NCBI RefSeq assembly: GCF_001675045.1
Contig: NZ_LYPA01000038.1
Coordinates: 52,930-116,929 of the forward strand
Source of the DNA: Paenibacillus oryzae
Lineage (GTDB): Bacteria; Bacillota; Bacilli; Paenibacillales; Paenibacillaceae
Length of the DNA stretch: 64,000 nt
Reading direction: 5' to 3'
Below the pieces are notes generated by a model. The model made no database searches. It saw only the letters and a list, made by a program, of their open reading frames with translations, and was not told the DNA's origin. Shown piece after piece: positions 34,598 to 44,491 of the stretch (positions within the stretch are counted from its first letter, which is position 1; every line of letters starts with the position of its first letter). Position numbers and translations under genes: made by a program.

Positions 34598-36046
34598 ATG
34601 ACATTATCCCGATCAGATAGCTTGCAGCAGGAGAAAAGGAAGCGAAAAAGGAAACTTCAAAAAAGGATTAGCTTAGGCCTTATCACAGGCGGAGCTCTTA
34701 TTGTTTTGCTTGGCGCAGGCATTGCGCTTAGCGGCGGAAAACTGAATGGACTGCTGTCCTTTGGCGGCCAATCAAAGCCCTCTGTTACAGTTGACGGCGG
34801 CCCTTCGAGCACCGCCAGCTCACCTTCCGGCGGGATGACCGGCGAAGAAGGAGCAGAGCCGGATGACACTAGCGAGGAGGGACAAGCATCGGGCGAGGGG
34901 ACAGACAATGGCAATGGCGGCGAAGATAATGCAGGTGCTTCCGCTAGCGAAAATGGAGAGGGCGAGGGAGCGGGGCCGGATGGCGCAGGCGCCGAATCCG
35001 GTTCCGGCGACGGCCAAGGAAATTCTACGCCTGATGATTCAGGGAATGAGCCGGGTTCCGGCCAACCGTCGGTCGACCCTGGCTCTGCCGTTAGCTTATC
35101 CTTCGTTGGCGACGTGCTGCCCGGCGAATATTTGACTGCTCTTATGGAGCAGCAAGGTTACGACTACCCTTACCGGCAGGCATTGCTGTACCTTAGCGAG
35201 CCTGATATTATGGCTGGGAATCTGGAGATGCCCATAACAAAAAGAGGAACGCCGATCGAAAAACAGCCTTATGTCTACAAGGGCTCCCCGGATGCGCTGC
35301 CAGCCTTGCGAGATGCGGGCTTTGATGTTTTGAGCCTGGCGACCAATCATGCGATGGATCAAGGCATTGAAGGTCTGGAGGATACAATCAAGTATATGAA
35401 TGAGGCCGGTTTAGGGCATATGGGCACTGGAAACAACGATAAAGAGGCATTTGTCCCCCATATTATAGAAACCAAGGGGATCAAGGTTGCATATATCGGC
35501 TTAAGCCGCGTTATTCCAATGTTGTCCCTCAAGGCGGATCGCAATACGCCGGGAATCGCGGAAACCTATGATACTACGAGAGCGGCGGCGGCGATTAAAA
35601 GCGCCAAGGACGAAGCGGATATCGTCGTTGTTATGGTTCATTGGGGAGAAGACGGAAAAGATAAGCCCAACGACATTCAAAAAAGTCTCGCTAAGGCTTA
35701 TATTGATGCGGGGGCTGATCTTGTGGTTGGAAGCCATCCCCATGTCCTTCAGGGCTTTGAGAAGTATAAGGGCAAATGGATCGCTTATAGCCTGGGCAAT
35801 TTTGTTTTTACTGCTTATCCCAAGGAAGCATTGGCTGAAACGGGCGTATTGGACGCTTTGTGCAGCAAGAACGGCGAATGCAGCTTGACCTTTAATCCCA
35901 TGAAGGTTGTTGCGGGCCAGCCAACTCCGATGCAGGAGGAGGACGCCAAAACGCTGCTTCAGCGTCTAACCTCGATTTCTTATGGCGCTTCTCTGGACAG
36001 TAGTGGGAAAATTAGCGCGCACAACAGGCAGGGAGAGGATGATTAA
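34598..36046 (+). CDS. CapA-family (poly-gamma-glutamate synthesis-type) protein
   Basis: The protein, about 482 residues, has a lysine/arginine-rich start, one membrane anchor (GLITGGALIVLLGAGIAL) and a 110-residue Gly/Ser/Glu linker. A CapA metallophosphatase-fold domain follows, with SFVGDVLPG, DIMAGNLEMPI, ATNHAMDQG, VHWGED and VVGSHPHVLQG. The domain sits outside the membrane. No capB or capC is nearby, so a polyglutamate role is not certain. ATG 34598 follows AAAGGAG. Confidence 0.88.
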   Translation: MTLSRSDSLQQEKRKRKRKLQKRISLGLITGGALIVLLGAGIALSGGKLNGLLSFGGQSKPSVTVDGGPSSTASSPSGGMTGEEGAEPDDTSEEGQASGEGTDNGNGGEDNAGASASENGEGEGAGPDGAGAESGSGDGQGNSTPDDSGNEPGSGQPSVDPGSAVSLSFVGDVLPGEYLTALMEQQGYDYPYRQALLYLSEPDIMAGNLEMPITKRGTPIEKQPYVYKGSPDALPALRDAGFDVLSLATNHAMDQGIEGLEDTIKYMNEAGLGHMGTGNNDKEAFVPHIIETKGIKVAYIGLSRVIPMLSLKADRNTPGIAETYDTTRAAAAIKSAKDEADIVVVMVHWGEDGKDKPNDIQKSLAKAYIDAGADLVVGSHPHVLQGFEKYKGKWIAYSLGNFVFTAYPKEALAETGVLDALCSKNGECSLTFNPMKVVAGQPTPMQEEDAKTLLQRLTSISYGASLDSSGKISAHNRQGEDD

Positions 36047-36049
36047 GGC

Positions 36050-36820
36050 ATGAAAAACCCCTGTGTTGCGCATCGGGGCTGGTCCGGCCGCGCGCCGGAA
36101 AATACAATGGCGGCCATCAAGCTGGCGATTGACGCTGATGATATCAAATGGATCGAAATCGATGTCCAGTTATCCAAAGACGGCGTACCTGTGGTGATCC
36201 ATGACTATAATCTCCGCAGGACAACGAATGGAAGGGGAGAGGTCAAAAGCTGGAGCGCTTCCGAGTTATCGTCGCTGGATGCGGGCTCATGGTTTTCATC
36301 CGCATTTAAAGGAGAGCCTATTCCAAGACTGGATGAGGTATTGCGGGCCGCCAAAGGAAAGTGCATGTTGAATGTGGAGCTGAAAACGGATGGCGTCCGC
36401 TACCCCGCGCTGGAAGAAAAGGTGCTGGATAGAATCCGGGCTTTTGGCATGGAGGATCAGGTTGTATTGACCTCCTTTCATGCAGGAACATTATTTAAAG
36501 CCCGCAAGCTGAATGCCGGGGTTCGCACCGGTCTCATTCTGGATGCATGGCGCCCCTCGCTGATAGAAGAGCTAAGATCGCTGGGGGCTGACTTTTTGTC
36601 CATCGGCTATTCCCGTTTAAACCGGATGAGGATGGAATTATTGAATGCGGCAGGGATTAAGTGCATGGCATGGACCGTCAACGACAAGCGCAGCCTTGCC
36701 AGGCTTATGGCGATGGATTCCGGCTTGATGCTTTGTACGAATTACCCTGAGCGCTGGCGGGAAGCCTTGACTAAGCAGCCTCGTAAGCTTACGGGCTGGC
36801 TGGGCATGCCGTTCAGATGA
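36050..36820 (+). CDS. Glycerophosphodiester phosphodiesterase
   Basis: The 256-residue GDPD domain has HRGWSGRAPENT near the start, WIEIDVQLSKDGVPVVIHD with the metal-binding Glu, Asp and His, and VELKTD. There is no signal peptide, so it is of the cytosolic type and releases glycerol-3-phosphate from glycerophosphodiesters. It begins 3 nt behind capA, hence the same operon. The C-terminal stretch GIKCMAWTVNDKRSL is typical. Confidence 0.92.
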   Translation: MKNPCVAHRGWSGRAPENTMAAIKLAIDADDIKWIEIDVQLSKDGVPVVIHDYNLRRTTNGRGEVKSWSASELSSLDAGSWFSSAFKGEPIPRLDEVLRAAKGKCMLNVELKTDGVRYPALEEKVLDRIRAFGMEDQVVLTSFHAGTLFKARKLNAGVRTGLILDAWRPSLIEELRSLGADFLSIGYSRLNRMRMELLNAAGIKCMAWTVNDKRSLARLMAMDSGLMLCTNYPERWREALTKQPRKLTGWLGMPFR

Positions 36821-36860
36821 ATACAATCATGCAATGGAGACAGAGGCCGGTGAGAGAAAA

Positions 36861-37736
36861 ATGGTAGGCATTGTAGATGAATGGTGGATTCGGCTGCTGT
36901 TGGGACTGCTTGGGGGCGGAGGCATTGCTTTTGCCGCTTACAAGCTAAGATCGTTATCTCCTTCGGGAGCATGGTCGGCGGCTATAATGGGCGCAGGCTT
37001 TGTAACGCTTGGCAAGCCGGTTTGGTTTGGCTTGCTGATTGTTTTTTTTGTTACCTCGTCGCTCTGGTCGAAATGGAAGAAAAAAACGAGAGCAAAAGCA
37101 AAGGCGGAAGCGGGTTATGCTAAAACGGGAAGGCGCGATGCCGGACAGGTATGGGCTAATGGAGGCATTGGACTGCTGCTGTGCGCGCTGCATGCGATTT
37201 GGCCTCATGAAGGCTGGCTGATGGCCTACATCGGTGTAATGGCTGCTGTCACCAGCGATACCTGGGCGACTGAAATTGGAGCGCTTAGCCGCTCCGCTCC
37301 GCGTTCCATAGTGAGCGGCAAAGTTGTAACCCCGGGCACCAGCGGCGGAGTATCGCCGCTGGGCACCGCGGCCGCGCTTTGCGGAGCCGCTTGCATCGGC
37401 GTTGCGGCGGCGCTGCTGCTGGACCCGCTGCCTGCAGCGCTAGGCTTCGCCGCTGCAGGCGCGGGCGGGGCCGCGTATCCCTCGGCGGCTTTGCTCATCG
37501 CCGTGGCCGCCGCGGCCGGCCTGGCTGGCGCATTCGCCGACTCATGGCTCGGCGCAACCAGCCAGGCCATGTATCGCTGCGCCGTATGCGGCAGCGAAAT
37601 CGAACGCGCCGAGCATTGCGGCACGGCGGCGCGCCATGTACGCGGCTTTGCCGCGTTGACTAACGACAGAGTAAACCTCCTGTCGTCTATGTTTGCAGGC
37701 GCTCTTGCCTGGCTGCTGGGCGTATGGCTGCTGTAG
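36861..37736 (+). CDS. DUF92 integral membrane protein
   Basis: The protein, about 291 residues, has six or more membrane segments and the DUF92 signatures LSPSGAWSAAIMG, RDAGQVWANGG, TSDTWATEIG and DRVNLLSS. Plant relatives include VTE6-type phytyl-phosphate kinases, so a prenyl-phosphate role is conceivable but unproven. GC content rises visibly in its second half. ATG 36861 has GGTGAGAG close by; ATG 36834 has no ribosome site. Confidence 0.82.
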   Translation: MVGIVDEWWIRLLLGLLGGGGIAFAAYKLRSLSPSGAWSAAIMGAGFVTLGKPVWFGLLIVFFVTSSLWSKWKKKTRAKAKAEAGYAKTGRRDAGQVWANGGIGLLLCALHAIWPHEGWLMAYIGVMAAVTSDTWATEIGALSRSAPRSIVSGKVVTPGTSGGVSPLGTAAALCGAACIGVAAALLLDPLPAALGFAAAGAGGAAYPSAALLIAVAAAAGLAGAFADSWLGATSQAMYRCAVCGSEIERAEHCGTAARHVRGFAALTNDRVNLLSSMFAGALAWLLGVWLL

Positions 37737-38040
37737 CGGCATTAAGCTGCGGGGTCCCCTACCTAATAATCTATGGGTGGCACCACGTGCTTTCTCCTAA
37801 TGGCCACCGGCGACCGTCAGCGTCTGGAAAAGCCAGGTTTGCCAAGGCTTACGGTCACCCGTGTCCTTTAGCTGCCCAAAATGGCGTATATTCAGTGGAA
37901 AATCGGTTTTTACAGCCGGAAATGTCCGTTAGAAACTGATATTCCGTAAATAGAAGCCGCTAAAGGTCAACAATGTCCGTATGCGAATAACTACTGAGTC
38001 ATGCTCCATCTGTGCAGCCCGAGCTTCAAAAAAGCCAGAA
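37737..38040. other. Intergenic stretch without recognisable gene
   Basis: About 300 nt lie between the DUF92 gene and a terminator hairpin. No ORF with a ribosome site is present. A short GGGTGGCACCACG at 37775-37787 resembles the T-box core but lacks the rest of that structure. Confidence 0.5.
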
Positions 38041-38088
38041 AAAAGAACCTTCAAAACCGCTTTAGCGAGCGGTTTTGAAGGTTCTTTT
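38041..38088 (-). terminator. Strong terminator of the SLH protein gene
   Basis: A perfect 21-bp stem (38041-38061 with 38068-38088) has a 6-nt loop. A-rich sequence on the left gives a T-tract on the minus strand. It may also stop plus-strand transcripts. Confidence 0.92.
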
Positions 38089-38100
38089 GCACTAGAAGCC

Positions 38101-39075
38101 CTAACTGCGGGGAGAAATCTTAATATCGCTGTTTGAATAACGGATGTCATACCCGGAGCTTGTTTTAAACTCCATTGATTTTGTTTCACCATTCAAATCT
38201 CTGACTTCCAAATGCTTCTGCAATAGCAATTCAGCCTCCGACTCGCTGATATATTGCGCCAGCACATTAGTTGCCGCTGCGATCGTAACATCGTTTACCT
38301 GGCGGAGAAATACAGTTAAATACGGTTTTTGTGAAGTTGACAGAATAAACGAAGCGGAGTCCAGCCGGGATTCCGGATCTTCAAGGATGGCAACCACTGC
38401 AAAGGTTGCGTCGTAGTGGTCTGCTTCCAAACGGAGGCCCTCAAAAGCCGGCAAATTGGAAATGGCATTTATAAATTGTTTTGGCGCTTTTGCGTTAAAA
38501 ATAACGGATTCGGGATATTGCACCTGCGGCTGCTCCTCAAGCTTGGCGCCAAATGAAAGGGAGGCTTCCGTTGCTCGCTGAAGCAGCGTGACCGCTTCTG
38601 CTCTTGTCAGCTGCTTTGTTCCGCCGTATTGCGATAAATCAGCTTGTCCAGAATTGCTTAATCCCCGTGCAATATTATGCTCGTACAAAAATGCCACTGA
38701 TTCGGAAACCAAATCCTTCTCGTGCTTGAAGCCCAGGTTAGCAGCAAGATAAACGGCTGTTTCGTTTCGGTCCAGCGGGAGATTCAGCTTATAATAAATC
38801 GGCATATTCCGTTGTTTGGCATCCTCGTAAGGCTCAAGTCCGGATTTAGCCGCCCGTGACAGCATAATTAGAAATTGCTCCTCGGTCACCGGGGCATCGG
38901 GTTTGAAGGAACCATCGGGAAAGCCTACAACAATTTTGTTTTCAACTGCCCAGGCAATGGGTGAAGCATGCCATTGATTTGCTTTTACATCGGTAAACTG
39001 GGGCGAATTCGCAAATATTTGGCTAGGCGCCAAAAATAAACAAACAAGGATGATGCCCAAAAGTGATCGTTTCAT
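38101..39075 (-). CDS. Secreted S-layer-homology (SLH) domain protein
   Basis: The protein, about 324 residues, has a signal peptide (MKRSLLGIILVCLFLAPSQ, cleavage after IFA). A classic SLH unit follows (FTDVKANQWHASPIAWAVENK and GFPDGSFKPDAPVTEEQF), then two weaker SLH-like units to about residue 190, then an unassigned C-terminal domain. SLH units bind pyruvylated wall polymers, so the protein is likely surface-attached. ATG 39075 has GGAGGG at 5-nt spacing; the longer frame upstream lacks one. Confidence 0.88.
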   Translation of the reverse strand: MKRSLLGIILVCLFLAPSQIFANSPQFTDVKANQWHASPIAWAVENKIVVGFPDGSFKPDAPVTEEQFLIMLSRAAKSGLEPYEDAKQRNMPIYYKLNLPLDRNETAVYLAANLGFKHEKDLVSESVAFLYEHNIARGLSNSGQADLSQYGGTKQLTRAEAVTLLQRATEASLSFGAKLEEQPQVQYPESVIFNAKAPKQFINAISNLPAFEGLRLEADHYDATFAVVAILEDPESRLDSASFILSTSQKPYLTVFLRQVNDVTIAAATNVLAQYISESEAELLLQKHLEVRDLNGETKSMEFKTSSGYDIRYSNSDIKISPRS

Positions 39076-39224
39076 AAAACCCTCCACATTTTCTGTTTTT
39101 TGAAAAAGCTTGAACATAGTTTTAAACGCACCAAACGAGGAAAAGTTGCACAAGATATACATTATTTCTCTATTGTGATGTTTAGAATTGGAAGAGCTTT
39201 TTTTGCAGATGATCAATGCTGCAA

Positions 39225-39270
39225 CAAAAAACCTCCTGCGGGTGGACTGTACTTGCGGTCCGCAGGAGGT
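39225..39270 (-). terminator. Terminator of pepF
   Basis: ACCTCCTGCGG and CCGCAGGAGGT form an 11-bp perfect stem. On the minus strand it is followed by TTTTTTG. Confidence 0.88.
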
Positions 39271-39299
39271 GTTGCTTTGTTGCTATAAAATTAGCTTTG

Positions 39300-41090
39300 T
39301 TATTTCGCGATTTGCTCCATTTGCTGGATCAAGTCTTCAAACACGCTCATTGCTTGGCGGATCGGCTCCGGCGAGCTCATATCTACGCCGGCTTTTTTCA
39401 GAATATTGATGGAAAAGTCGTTGCCCCCGCTTTTCAGGAAGCCAAGGTAACGCTCCACGGCTGGTGCGCCTTCCTCCAAAATTTGCTTGGAGAAGCTGGT
39501 TGCCGCCGAAAAGCCGGTTGCATATTTATACACATAGAAGCTGGTGTAGAAATGGGGGATTCGAGCCCACTCCATTTCAATATCCTTGTCAACAACCATG
39601 CCGGGACCGTAATATTTGACGTTCAGGTCATAGTAGATTTTGCTCAATTCCTGCGGTGTCAGCGATTCGCCCGCTTCGGCGCGCTCGTGTACGATTTTTT
39701 CAAATTCCGCAAACATCGTTTGACGGAACACCGTGGTGCGGAATTGATCGGCGTAATACGTCAACAGATACATTTTTTCCTTAGGGTCAGTTGATTTGTT
39801 CAGCAAATAATCCATGAGCAGCGCTTCGTTCAGCGTGGAGGCAACCTCCGCCAGGAAAATGGTATATTGCGCATCGCGATAAGGCTGGTTCGTGTCGGAA
39901 TAATAGGAATGAAGCGCATGGCCCATCTCATGCGTCAGGGTAAACATGCTGTTCAGATTGTCCTTATGGTTCAGCAGCACATAGGGATGTGTGCCGAATG
40001 CGCCCCAGCTATAGGCTCCGCTTCGTTTGCCTTCATTTTCATAAACGTCGATCCAGCTGTTGTTAAAGCCGTCCTGCAGCACCTTGAGATAGTCCTCGCC
40101 CAGCGGCTTCAGGCTTTCGCTGATAATGTCCTTCGCCTGCTCGTAGCTGATCTCCATGTCGAATTCCTCAACAAGCGGCGCAAACAGATCATACATATGC
40201 AGCTCATCAACGCCAAGCAGCTTTTTGCGAAGCTCCATATAGCGGTGCATCAGAGGCAAATGCTCGTGTATGGTGCTGATCAAGTTGGTGTAGACCTCGG
40301 TTGGAATGTTGTCGCCGTACAGCGACATGCCAAGCGCGGAATCGTATTTGCGGGCTTTGGCGTAAAAAATATTTTTGGTGATGTTGGCATTCAATGTTGC
40401 AGCAAGCGTATTTTTCAGCTTGCCGTATGTATCGTACATAGCGGTAAAAGCGCCCTTGCGCACATCGCGGTTTTTGCTCTCCATAAACTGAATGTAACGG
40501 CCTTGCGAAAGCTCTATCTCTTCGCCTTCTTCATTTTTTACCTTCGGAAATTTGAGGTCCGCATTATTTAACATGCCAAAAATCGTGCCGGGAGCGGAGC
40601 TAACATTGCCGACCTGCGCCAGCAGAGCTTCTTCGTTTTTGGATAGGATATGGGCCTTCTGGCGTTTCATTTCTTCCAGCGTATGGCGGTAGAGGGAAAG
40701 CGAAGGATCGTTGATGTAAGCGTCAAGCGTTTCCACCGGAAGAGCAAGCACCTCGGGCATAATGAAGGAGGTGGCTTCGCCTGTTTCTACGCTCAGCTTT
40801 TTGGCTTTGTCGGACAAGGCCTGGAATTCCGGCTCCGCAGTATCCTCGTGATGCCGCATGTTGGCGTAAACGTAAAGCCGCTCGACATGCAGAGAGAGTT
40901 CATCCTCCATCTCGAAGCAAGCTTTGATTTGTGCGGGATCGTTCAGCTTGCCCTGAAATCCCGCGATTTCCTTGTTCAAGGCTTTTGCAGCAGCGTATTC
41001 CTTGTCCCAATGACTTTGGCTTGAAAACAGATCCTCCAGCTTCCAGCGGTGCTCGGCCGCTATTTCGGAACGTTTAGGTACTTGGCTCAT
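39300..41090 (-). CDS. pepF: Oligoendopeptidase F (M3 family)
   Basis: This cytosolic zinc peptidase degrades short peptides. The zinc motif HEMGH lies in TLTHEMGHALHSYY, with the third ligand Glu in FLAEVASTLNE. From ATG 41090, behind AAAAGGAGG, the protein has 596 residues, the family size. The same frame stays open to ATG 41282, which has its own GGGGGA site and would add 64 residues beginning with a signal-peptide-like MKWISMLLAVVMLPGSSWSA. A secreted long form is therefore possible. The terminator follows at 39270-39225. Confidence 0.93.
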   Translation of the reverse strand: MSQVPKRSEIAAEHRWKLEDLFSSQSHWDKEYAAAKALNKEIAGFQGKLNDPAQIKACFEMEDELSLHVERLYVYANMRHHEDTAEPEFQALSDKAKKLSVETGEATSFIMPEVLALPVETLDAYINDPSLSLYRHTLEEMKRQKAHILSKNEEALLAQVGNVSSAPGTIFGMLNNADLKFPKVKNEEGEEIELSQGRYIQFMESKNRDVRKGAFTAMYDTYGKLKNTLAATLNANITKNIFYAKARKYDSALGMSLYGDNIPTEVYTNLISTIHEHLPLMHRYMELRKKLLGVDELHMYDLFAPLVEEFDMEISYEQAKDIISESLKPLGEDYLKVLQDGFNNSWIDVYENEGKRSGAYSWGAFGTHPYVLLNHKDNLNSMFTLTHEMGHALHSYYSDTNQPYRDAQYTIFLAEVASTLNEALLMDYLLNKSTDPKEKMYLLTYYADQFRTTVFRQTMFAEFEKIVHERAEAGESLTPQELSKIYYDLNVKYYGPGMVVDKDIEMEWARIPHFYTSFYVYKYATGFSAATSFSKQILEEGAPAVERYLGFLKSGGNDFSINILKKAGVDMSSPEPIRQAMSVFEDLIQQMEQIAK

Positions 41091-41380
41091 TCCAGTATTC
41101 CTCCTTTTAAAATGGTGCTGTTGCCGTTCATTCGACTGTTGCGTCGTTGCGCTGGCTGCTGTTATGGCGAATGGCCGGGAAGCGTCTTGATTGATCGGTT
41201 GCTTGATGTCGTTATGAAGCCATGCGCTCCAGGATGATCCCGGCAGCATAACAACAGCAAGCAGCATGGAAATCCATTTCATCCTTTTTCCCCCTGAACA
41301 CGGTTTTGTTGGTACTGTGTCCAGGCAAAGCGGGATTTATGTACGGGCTTGAAGCTGAAAGCCATGGCTTAGCCGTTTGT

Positions 41381-41563
41381 TTAACTCCCCATTCTGTAGA
41401 AGGAGTAAACGATAATAAAGAAGGCAAAGGCGATCATGACGATAGCTGACAGAGCAAGCCCGCGCTTCAAACGCGGGGGAAGCGTGTCACGCTTCATAAC
41501 GAGGATGGCCCCCAGCGAAAAAGCCAAAATAATAAAAATAACGGAGGAGGTTGCTTCATTCAT
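41381..41563 (-). CDS. Small two-helix membrane protein
   Basis: About 60 residues with two hydrophobic helices (VIFIILAFSLGAILVM and ALSAIVMIAFAFFIIVYSF) joined by a basic loop, PPRLKRG. Unrecognised. ATG 41563 lies 12 nt behind AAGGAGG, which itself overlaps the end of the preceding gene. Confidence 0.6.
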   Translation of the reverse strand: MNEATSSVIFIILAFSLGAILVMKRDTLPPRLKRGLALSAIVMIAFAFFIIVYSFYRMGS

Positions 41564-41570
41564 AATGGAA

Positions 41571-41804
41571 TTAAACCTCCTTGAAAGCAGCCATGATGTC
41601 CTCAAGCTCTTGTTCCCGGCCAACGTAGTCTTCGGCGCGGAAGCGATTTCTCGCCCAATGCAGCATTTCCTGCCGGCTTACAAAGATATGGGATTCCTCG
41701 CCCCACTGGTCGGAAATTTCCGTCAGGACAAGCGTTTTTCCTTTAACCTCAACGGTTAACATGTTGTATTTGTCTGTTTTGTAAATTTGATGCTTTTTAA
41801 ACAT
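41571..41804 (-). CDS. Hypothetical small protein
   Basis: About 77 soluble residues (MFKKHQIYKTDKYNMLTVEV onward) rich in charged residues, family unknown. ATG 41804 has AAAGGTGG at 8-nt spacing; ATG 41816 almost touches it. Cotranscribed with the small membrane protein gene, whose ribosome site overlaps its end. Confidence 0.6.
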   Translation of the reverse strand: MFKKHQIYKTDKYNMLTVEVKGKTLVLTEISDQWGEESHIFVSRQEMLHWARNRFRAEDYVGREQELEDIMAAFKEV

Positions 41805-42004
41805 GGGCCATGCCACCTTTTGCGTGATTGATATAGGGTATTGTTACCATCATAGCTATATTGGCTTCCGTAATCAATAGATATGGAGCTGGTGCAGCAA
41901 ACCGAACGTTCTGATGTTTTTTCTGCCGTAATCGCAGCCGTTATTGATGTGACGCTTCTCACTGCAGCTTCGGCTAAGGTTTCTTACCATATGACCTAAG
42001 CAAT

Positions 42005-43195
42005 CTATTGCCGGTTTCGCCTTATGGAATAAAGAAAAAAGCCGATTGCCGCCAGAAGGGCAATTCCGGTTGCCGTTTGATAGAACACGGCTTTTCCCAG
42101 CTGCTCATAGATCATTCCGCCCAGCACCCCGCTGATGATGCCCGCCACTCCCGTCCAAATGATCGTATATACGGCTTGTCCCGATGCCCGAAACTCATCG
42201 GGAATCAAACCCGAAATATAACGCAAAGCGGTGGCAAAATAGATGCCGAAGGATATGCTGTGCATGGCTTGAGTCAATACGAGCCAGCGGGGATCTTCAA
42301 TCTCGCTTAGCAGCCATAGCCTCAGCGCATACATGAGGGAAGCAAAGACGAGCAGCGGCAATTCCCGGAGCTTGTGACCGTATTTGCCAAGCAGGAACAA
42401 CACGGGAATTTCGCTGACGGCGGATACCAGCAAGGCGAGGCCGATTTGGGAATCGCTGGCTCCGATATGTCTTAGCGTAACGGCGAGGAAGCTTTCGTAC
42501 ATCCGGTGCGAGATGGATACCAGCAAGACCAGGCCAAAAAAGATAATAACGCTCTTTTGCCGGAGCAGCTTGAAAAAGCCGGAAAACTGAATGCTGGACG
42601 CCTTGCCTTGATAGTCCTTGAGAAACAGGCTTAACAAAAGGGAGATGGAAATAGTGCAGATGGCGACCAGTATCGTCCATTCCGAGCCAATCTCCTTCAA
42701 AAGAAGTCCAAAGCCAAACGCGCTGACAGCAAAGCCGAGTGATCCGAATATCCGAATAAGAGCGTAGGGCGTGCCAGTATGCTGGCTGGATAGAAGAATA
42801 AGGCTGTCGCTAAGCGGGTTCATTGGCGTCTGGCAAAAATAGAACAGGGCCATCGTTGCGCAAATGAAAGAGAAGTTTTCCAGTGAAAATAAAGCACCCA
42901 TCGCAAGCAGCTGGCCAAGCAGCAGCGCCGACAATATTTTGCGGATGGTTCTAAGCTTGTCGCTTGCCAGTCCCGTCAGCAGATTGGCAAAGATGGAAAC
43001 AAACAGTCCCGTGGAATAAATGAGTCCGATCCCTTGCTCGCTAATGCCCCTGGACAGGAAATAAAGCGGAATAAAGGAAACGAGCAGCGCTTGTATGGAG
43101 TAGGCCGAAAAGCTGTAAGCCCTGAGCGCGAAAACTTCCCTTTTGATATTGGCCGAAGAGGCTGCGGTTCTGGGCGATGATTCATGCTGATTCAT
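42005..43195 (-). CDS. Major facilitator superfamily transporter
   Basis: The protein, about 396 residues, has 12 predicted membrane helices. The loop between helices 2 and 3 reads GLASDKLRTIRK, the MFS signature. It resembles the MFS_1-like group of sugar or nucleoside permeases. Substrate unknown. No strong ribosome site is visible; ATG 43195 is taken, with GTG 43210 possible. It is divergent from the terpene synthase gene. Confidence 0.82.
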   Translation of the reverse strand: MNQHESSPRTAASSANIKREVFALRAYSFSAYSIQALLVSFIPLYFLSRGISEQGIGLIYSTGLFVSIFANLLTGLASDKLRTIRKILSALLLGQLLAMGALFSLENFSFICATMALFYFCQTPMNPLSDSLILLSSQHTGTPYALIRIFGSLGFAVSAFGFGLLLKEIGSEWTILVAICTISISLLLSLFLKDYQGKASSIQFSGFFKLLRQKSVIIFFGLVLLVSISHRMYESFLAVTLRHIGASDSQIGLALLVSAVSEIPVLFLLGKYGHKLRELPLLVFASLMYALRLWLLSEIEDPRWLVLTQAMHSISFGIYFATALRYISGLIPDEFRASGQAVYTIIWTGVAGIISGVLGGMIYEQLGKAVFYQTATGIALLAAIGFFLYSIRRNRQ

Positions 43196-43381
43196 GGGTC
43201 TTGGGTTCACTCACATTCTGTCAAAACGAAGATGGCTCGTTTTTACGGCTATTTTGGGCGTATTTACAATTTATCAATAAGTATAACATGCATGACATGG
43301 AATTGTGGCTGGATTATTGCGTTTTGAAATGGTACATTATTGAGTGGAGGATTGGAGACAACCTCCGCGGGAGGTGCATGT

Positions 43382-44464
43382 GTGAGATTAACGACTTTAT
43401 CAGGACGCGGTGTTCCGAAAGGGCCAATCAAGCTGATGCACCGCGTATACCGGTATGTGCTGCCTGAGGTGGAGGCGGAGCTTGCCAAGCTTAGAACGCT
43501 GGCGGAAGGCATACCCGATCCCGAGCTTAGAACGCAGGCTATCAACAGCATGAACGACAAAAAATTCCATTGTCAGGGCGGCGGCGTTTATGCTGCGGCC
43601 AACCTGGACTATCGTCATGTGTTGATTCCGCTCATTGTCGCGCTTCAGACCATCAGCGATTATTTGGATAATTTGTGCGATCGCAGCACGTCTCTTGACC
43701 CCGATGACTTTCGGCTGCTGCACCAGTCCATGCTGGATGCGGTGGAGCCAACGGCTGGGCTGAAGGACTATTATGCGCTTCGGGATGAAAGCGATGACGG
43801 CGGCTATTTGCATCATCTGGTCACAACATGCCAGAAAAATGTAGCTCTGCTGCCTTCCTATGACAACGTAAAAGAAGATGTGAAGGAACTGGTTGCCCTG
43901 TATGGCGACCTGCAAGTGTACAAGCATATCAAGCATGATATGCGCGAGCCCCAGCTTTTGTCCTGGTGGGAGAAGCATCGGAACAACTATCCGGGCCTGC
44001 AATGGAATGAATTTGCCGCGGCAACCGGCTCTACGCTAGGCATGTTTATGCTGTTTCTAGCGGCAAGCGAGGAAAACTTGTCCTTGAAGGACGCGGGAGC
44101 GATCCGTCAAATTTATTTTCCCCATGTGTGCGGCTTGCATATTTTGCTTGATTACCTGATTGATCAGGAGGAGGACCAGGCAGGCGGCGATCTGAACTTT
44201 TGCAATTATTACGAAAGCAAAAGATTGCTGGTGGAACGTATCAGCCTGATCGTCAACCGGGCTCGGGAGGATGTCAAACATCTGCCGGGGTCCCGTTTTC
44301 ACCGGCTCATAATCGAAGGGCTGCTTGCCCTTTATTTGTCCGATCCCAAGGTGCGCAGTCAAAACGATGTGCGCGAGGTGTCGCGCGAGCTGATGAAAAA
44401 TAGTCCGCTTACCCGCTTGTTTTTTCTGATCAACAGCAACTGGATTAGAAAACAGCAGGCTTAA
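43382..44464 (+). CDS. ytpB: Tetraprenyl-beta-curcumene synthase-like (YtpB/DUF2600) protein
   Basis: The family signature SDYLDNLCDRS near residue 110 and DYLIDQEEDQAGGDLNF in the middle identify DUF2600. B. subtilis YtpB cyclises heptaprenyl diphosphate to tetraprenyl-beta-curcumene, precursor of C35 sesquarterpenes. About 360 residues. GTG 43382 has GGGAGGTGC just before. The pfkA gene starts 28 nt behind. A second terpenoid capacity thus accompanies the carotenoid operon. Confidence 0.9.
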   Translation: MRLTTLSGRGVPKGPIKLMHRVYRYVLPEVEAELAKLRTLAEGIPDPELRTQAINSMNDKKFHCQGGGVYAAANLDYRHVLIPLIVALQTISDYLDNLCDRSTSLDPDDFRLLHQSMLDAVEPTAGLKDYYALRDESDDGGYLHHLVTTCQKNVALLPSYDNVKEDVKELVALYGDLQVYKHIKHDMREPQLLSWWEKHRNNYPGLQWNEFAAATGSTLGMFMLFLAASEENLSLKDAGAIRQIYFPHVCGLHILLDYLIDQEEDQAGGDLNFCNYYESKRLLVERISLIVNRAREDVKHLPGSRFHRLIIEGLLALYLSDPKVRSQNDVREVSRELMKNSPLTRLFFLINSNWIRKQQA

Positions 44465-44491
44465 TATTCTATAAGGTGTGGAGGAATTAGT

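Noticed and set aside
37771..37790. T-box core-like GGGTGGCACCACG in the gap after the DUF92 gene
   Set aside because: The motif is itself nearly palindromic. No stem I or specifier loop is visible upstream (that space is DUF92 coding), and no plus-strand gene follows.
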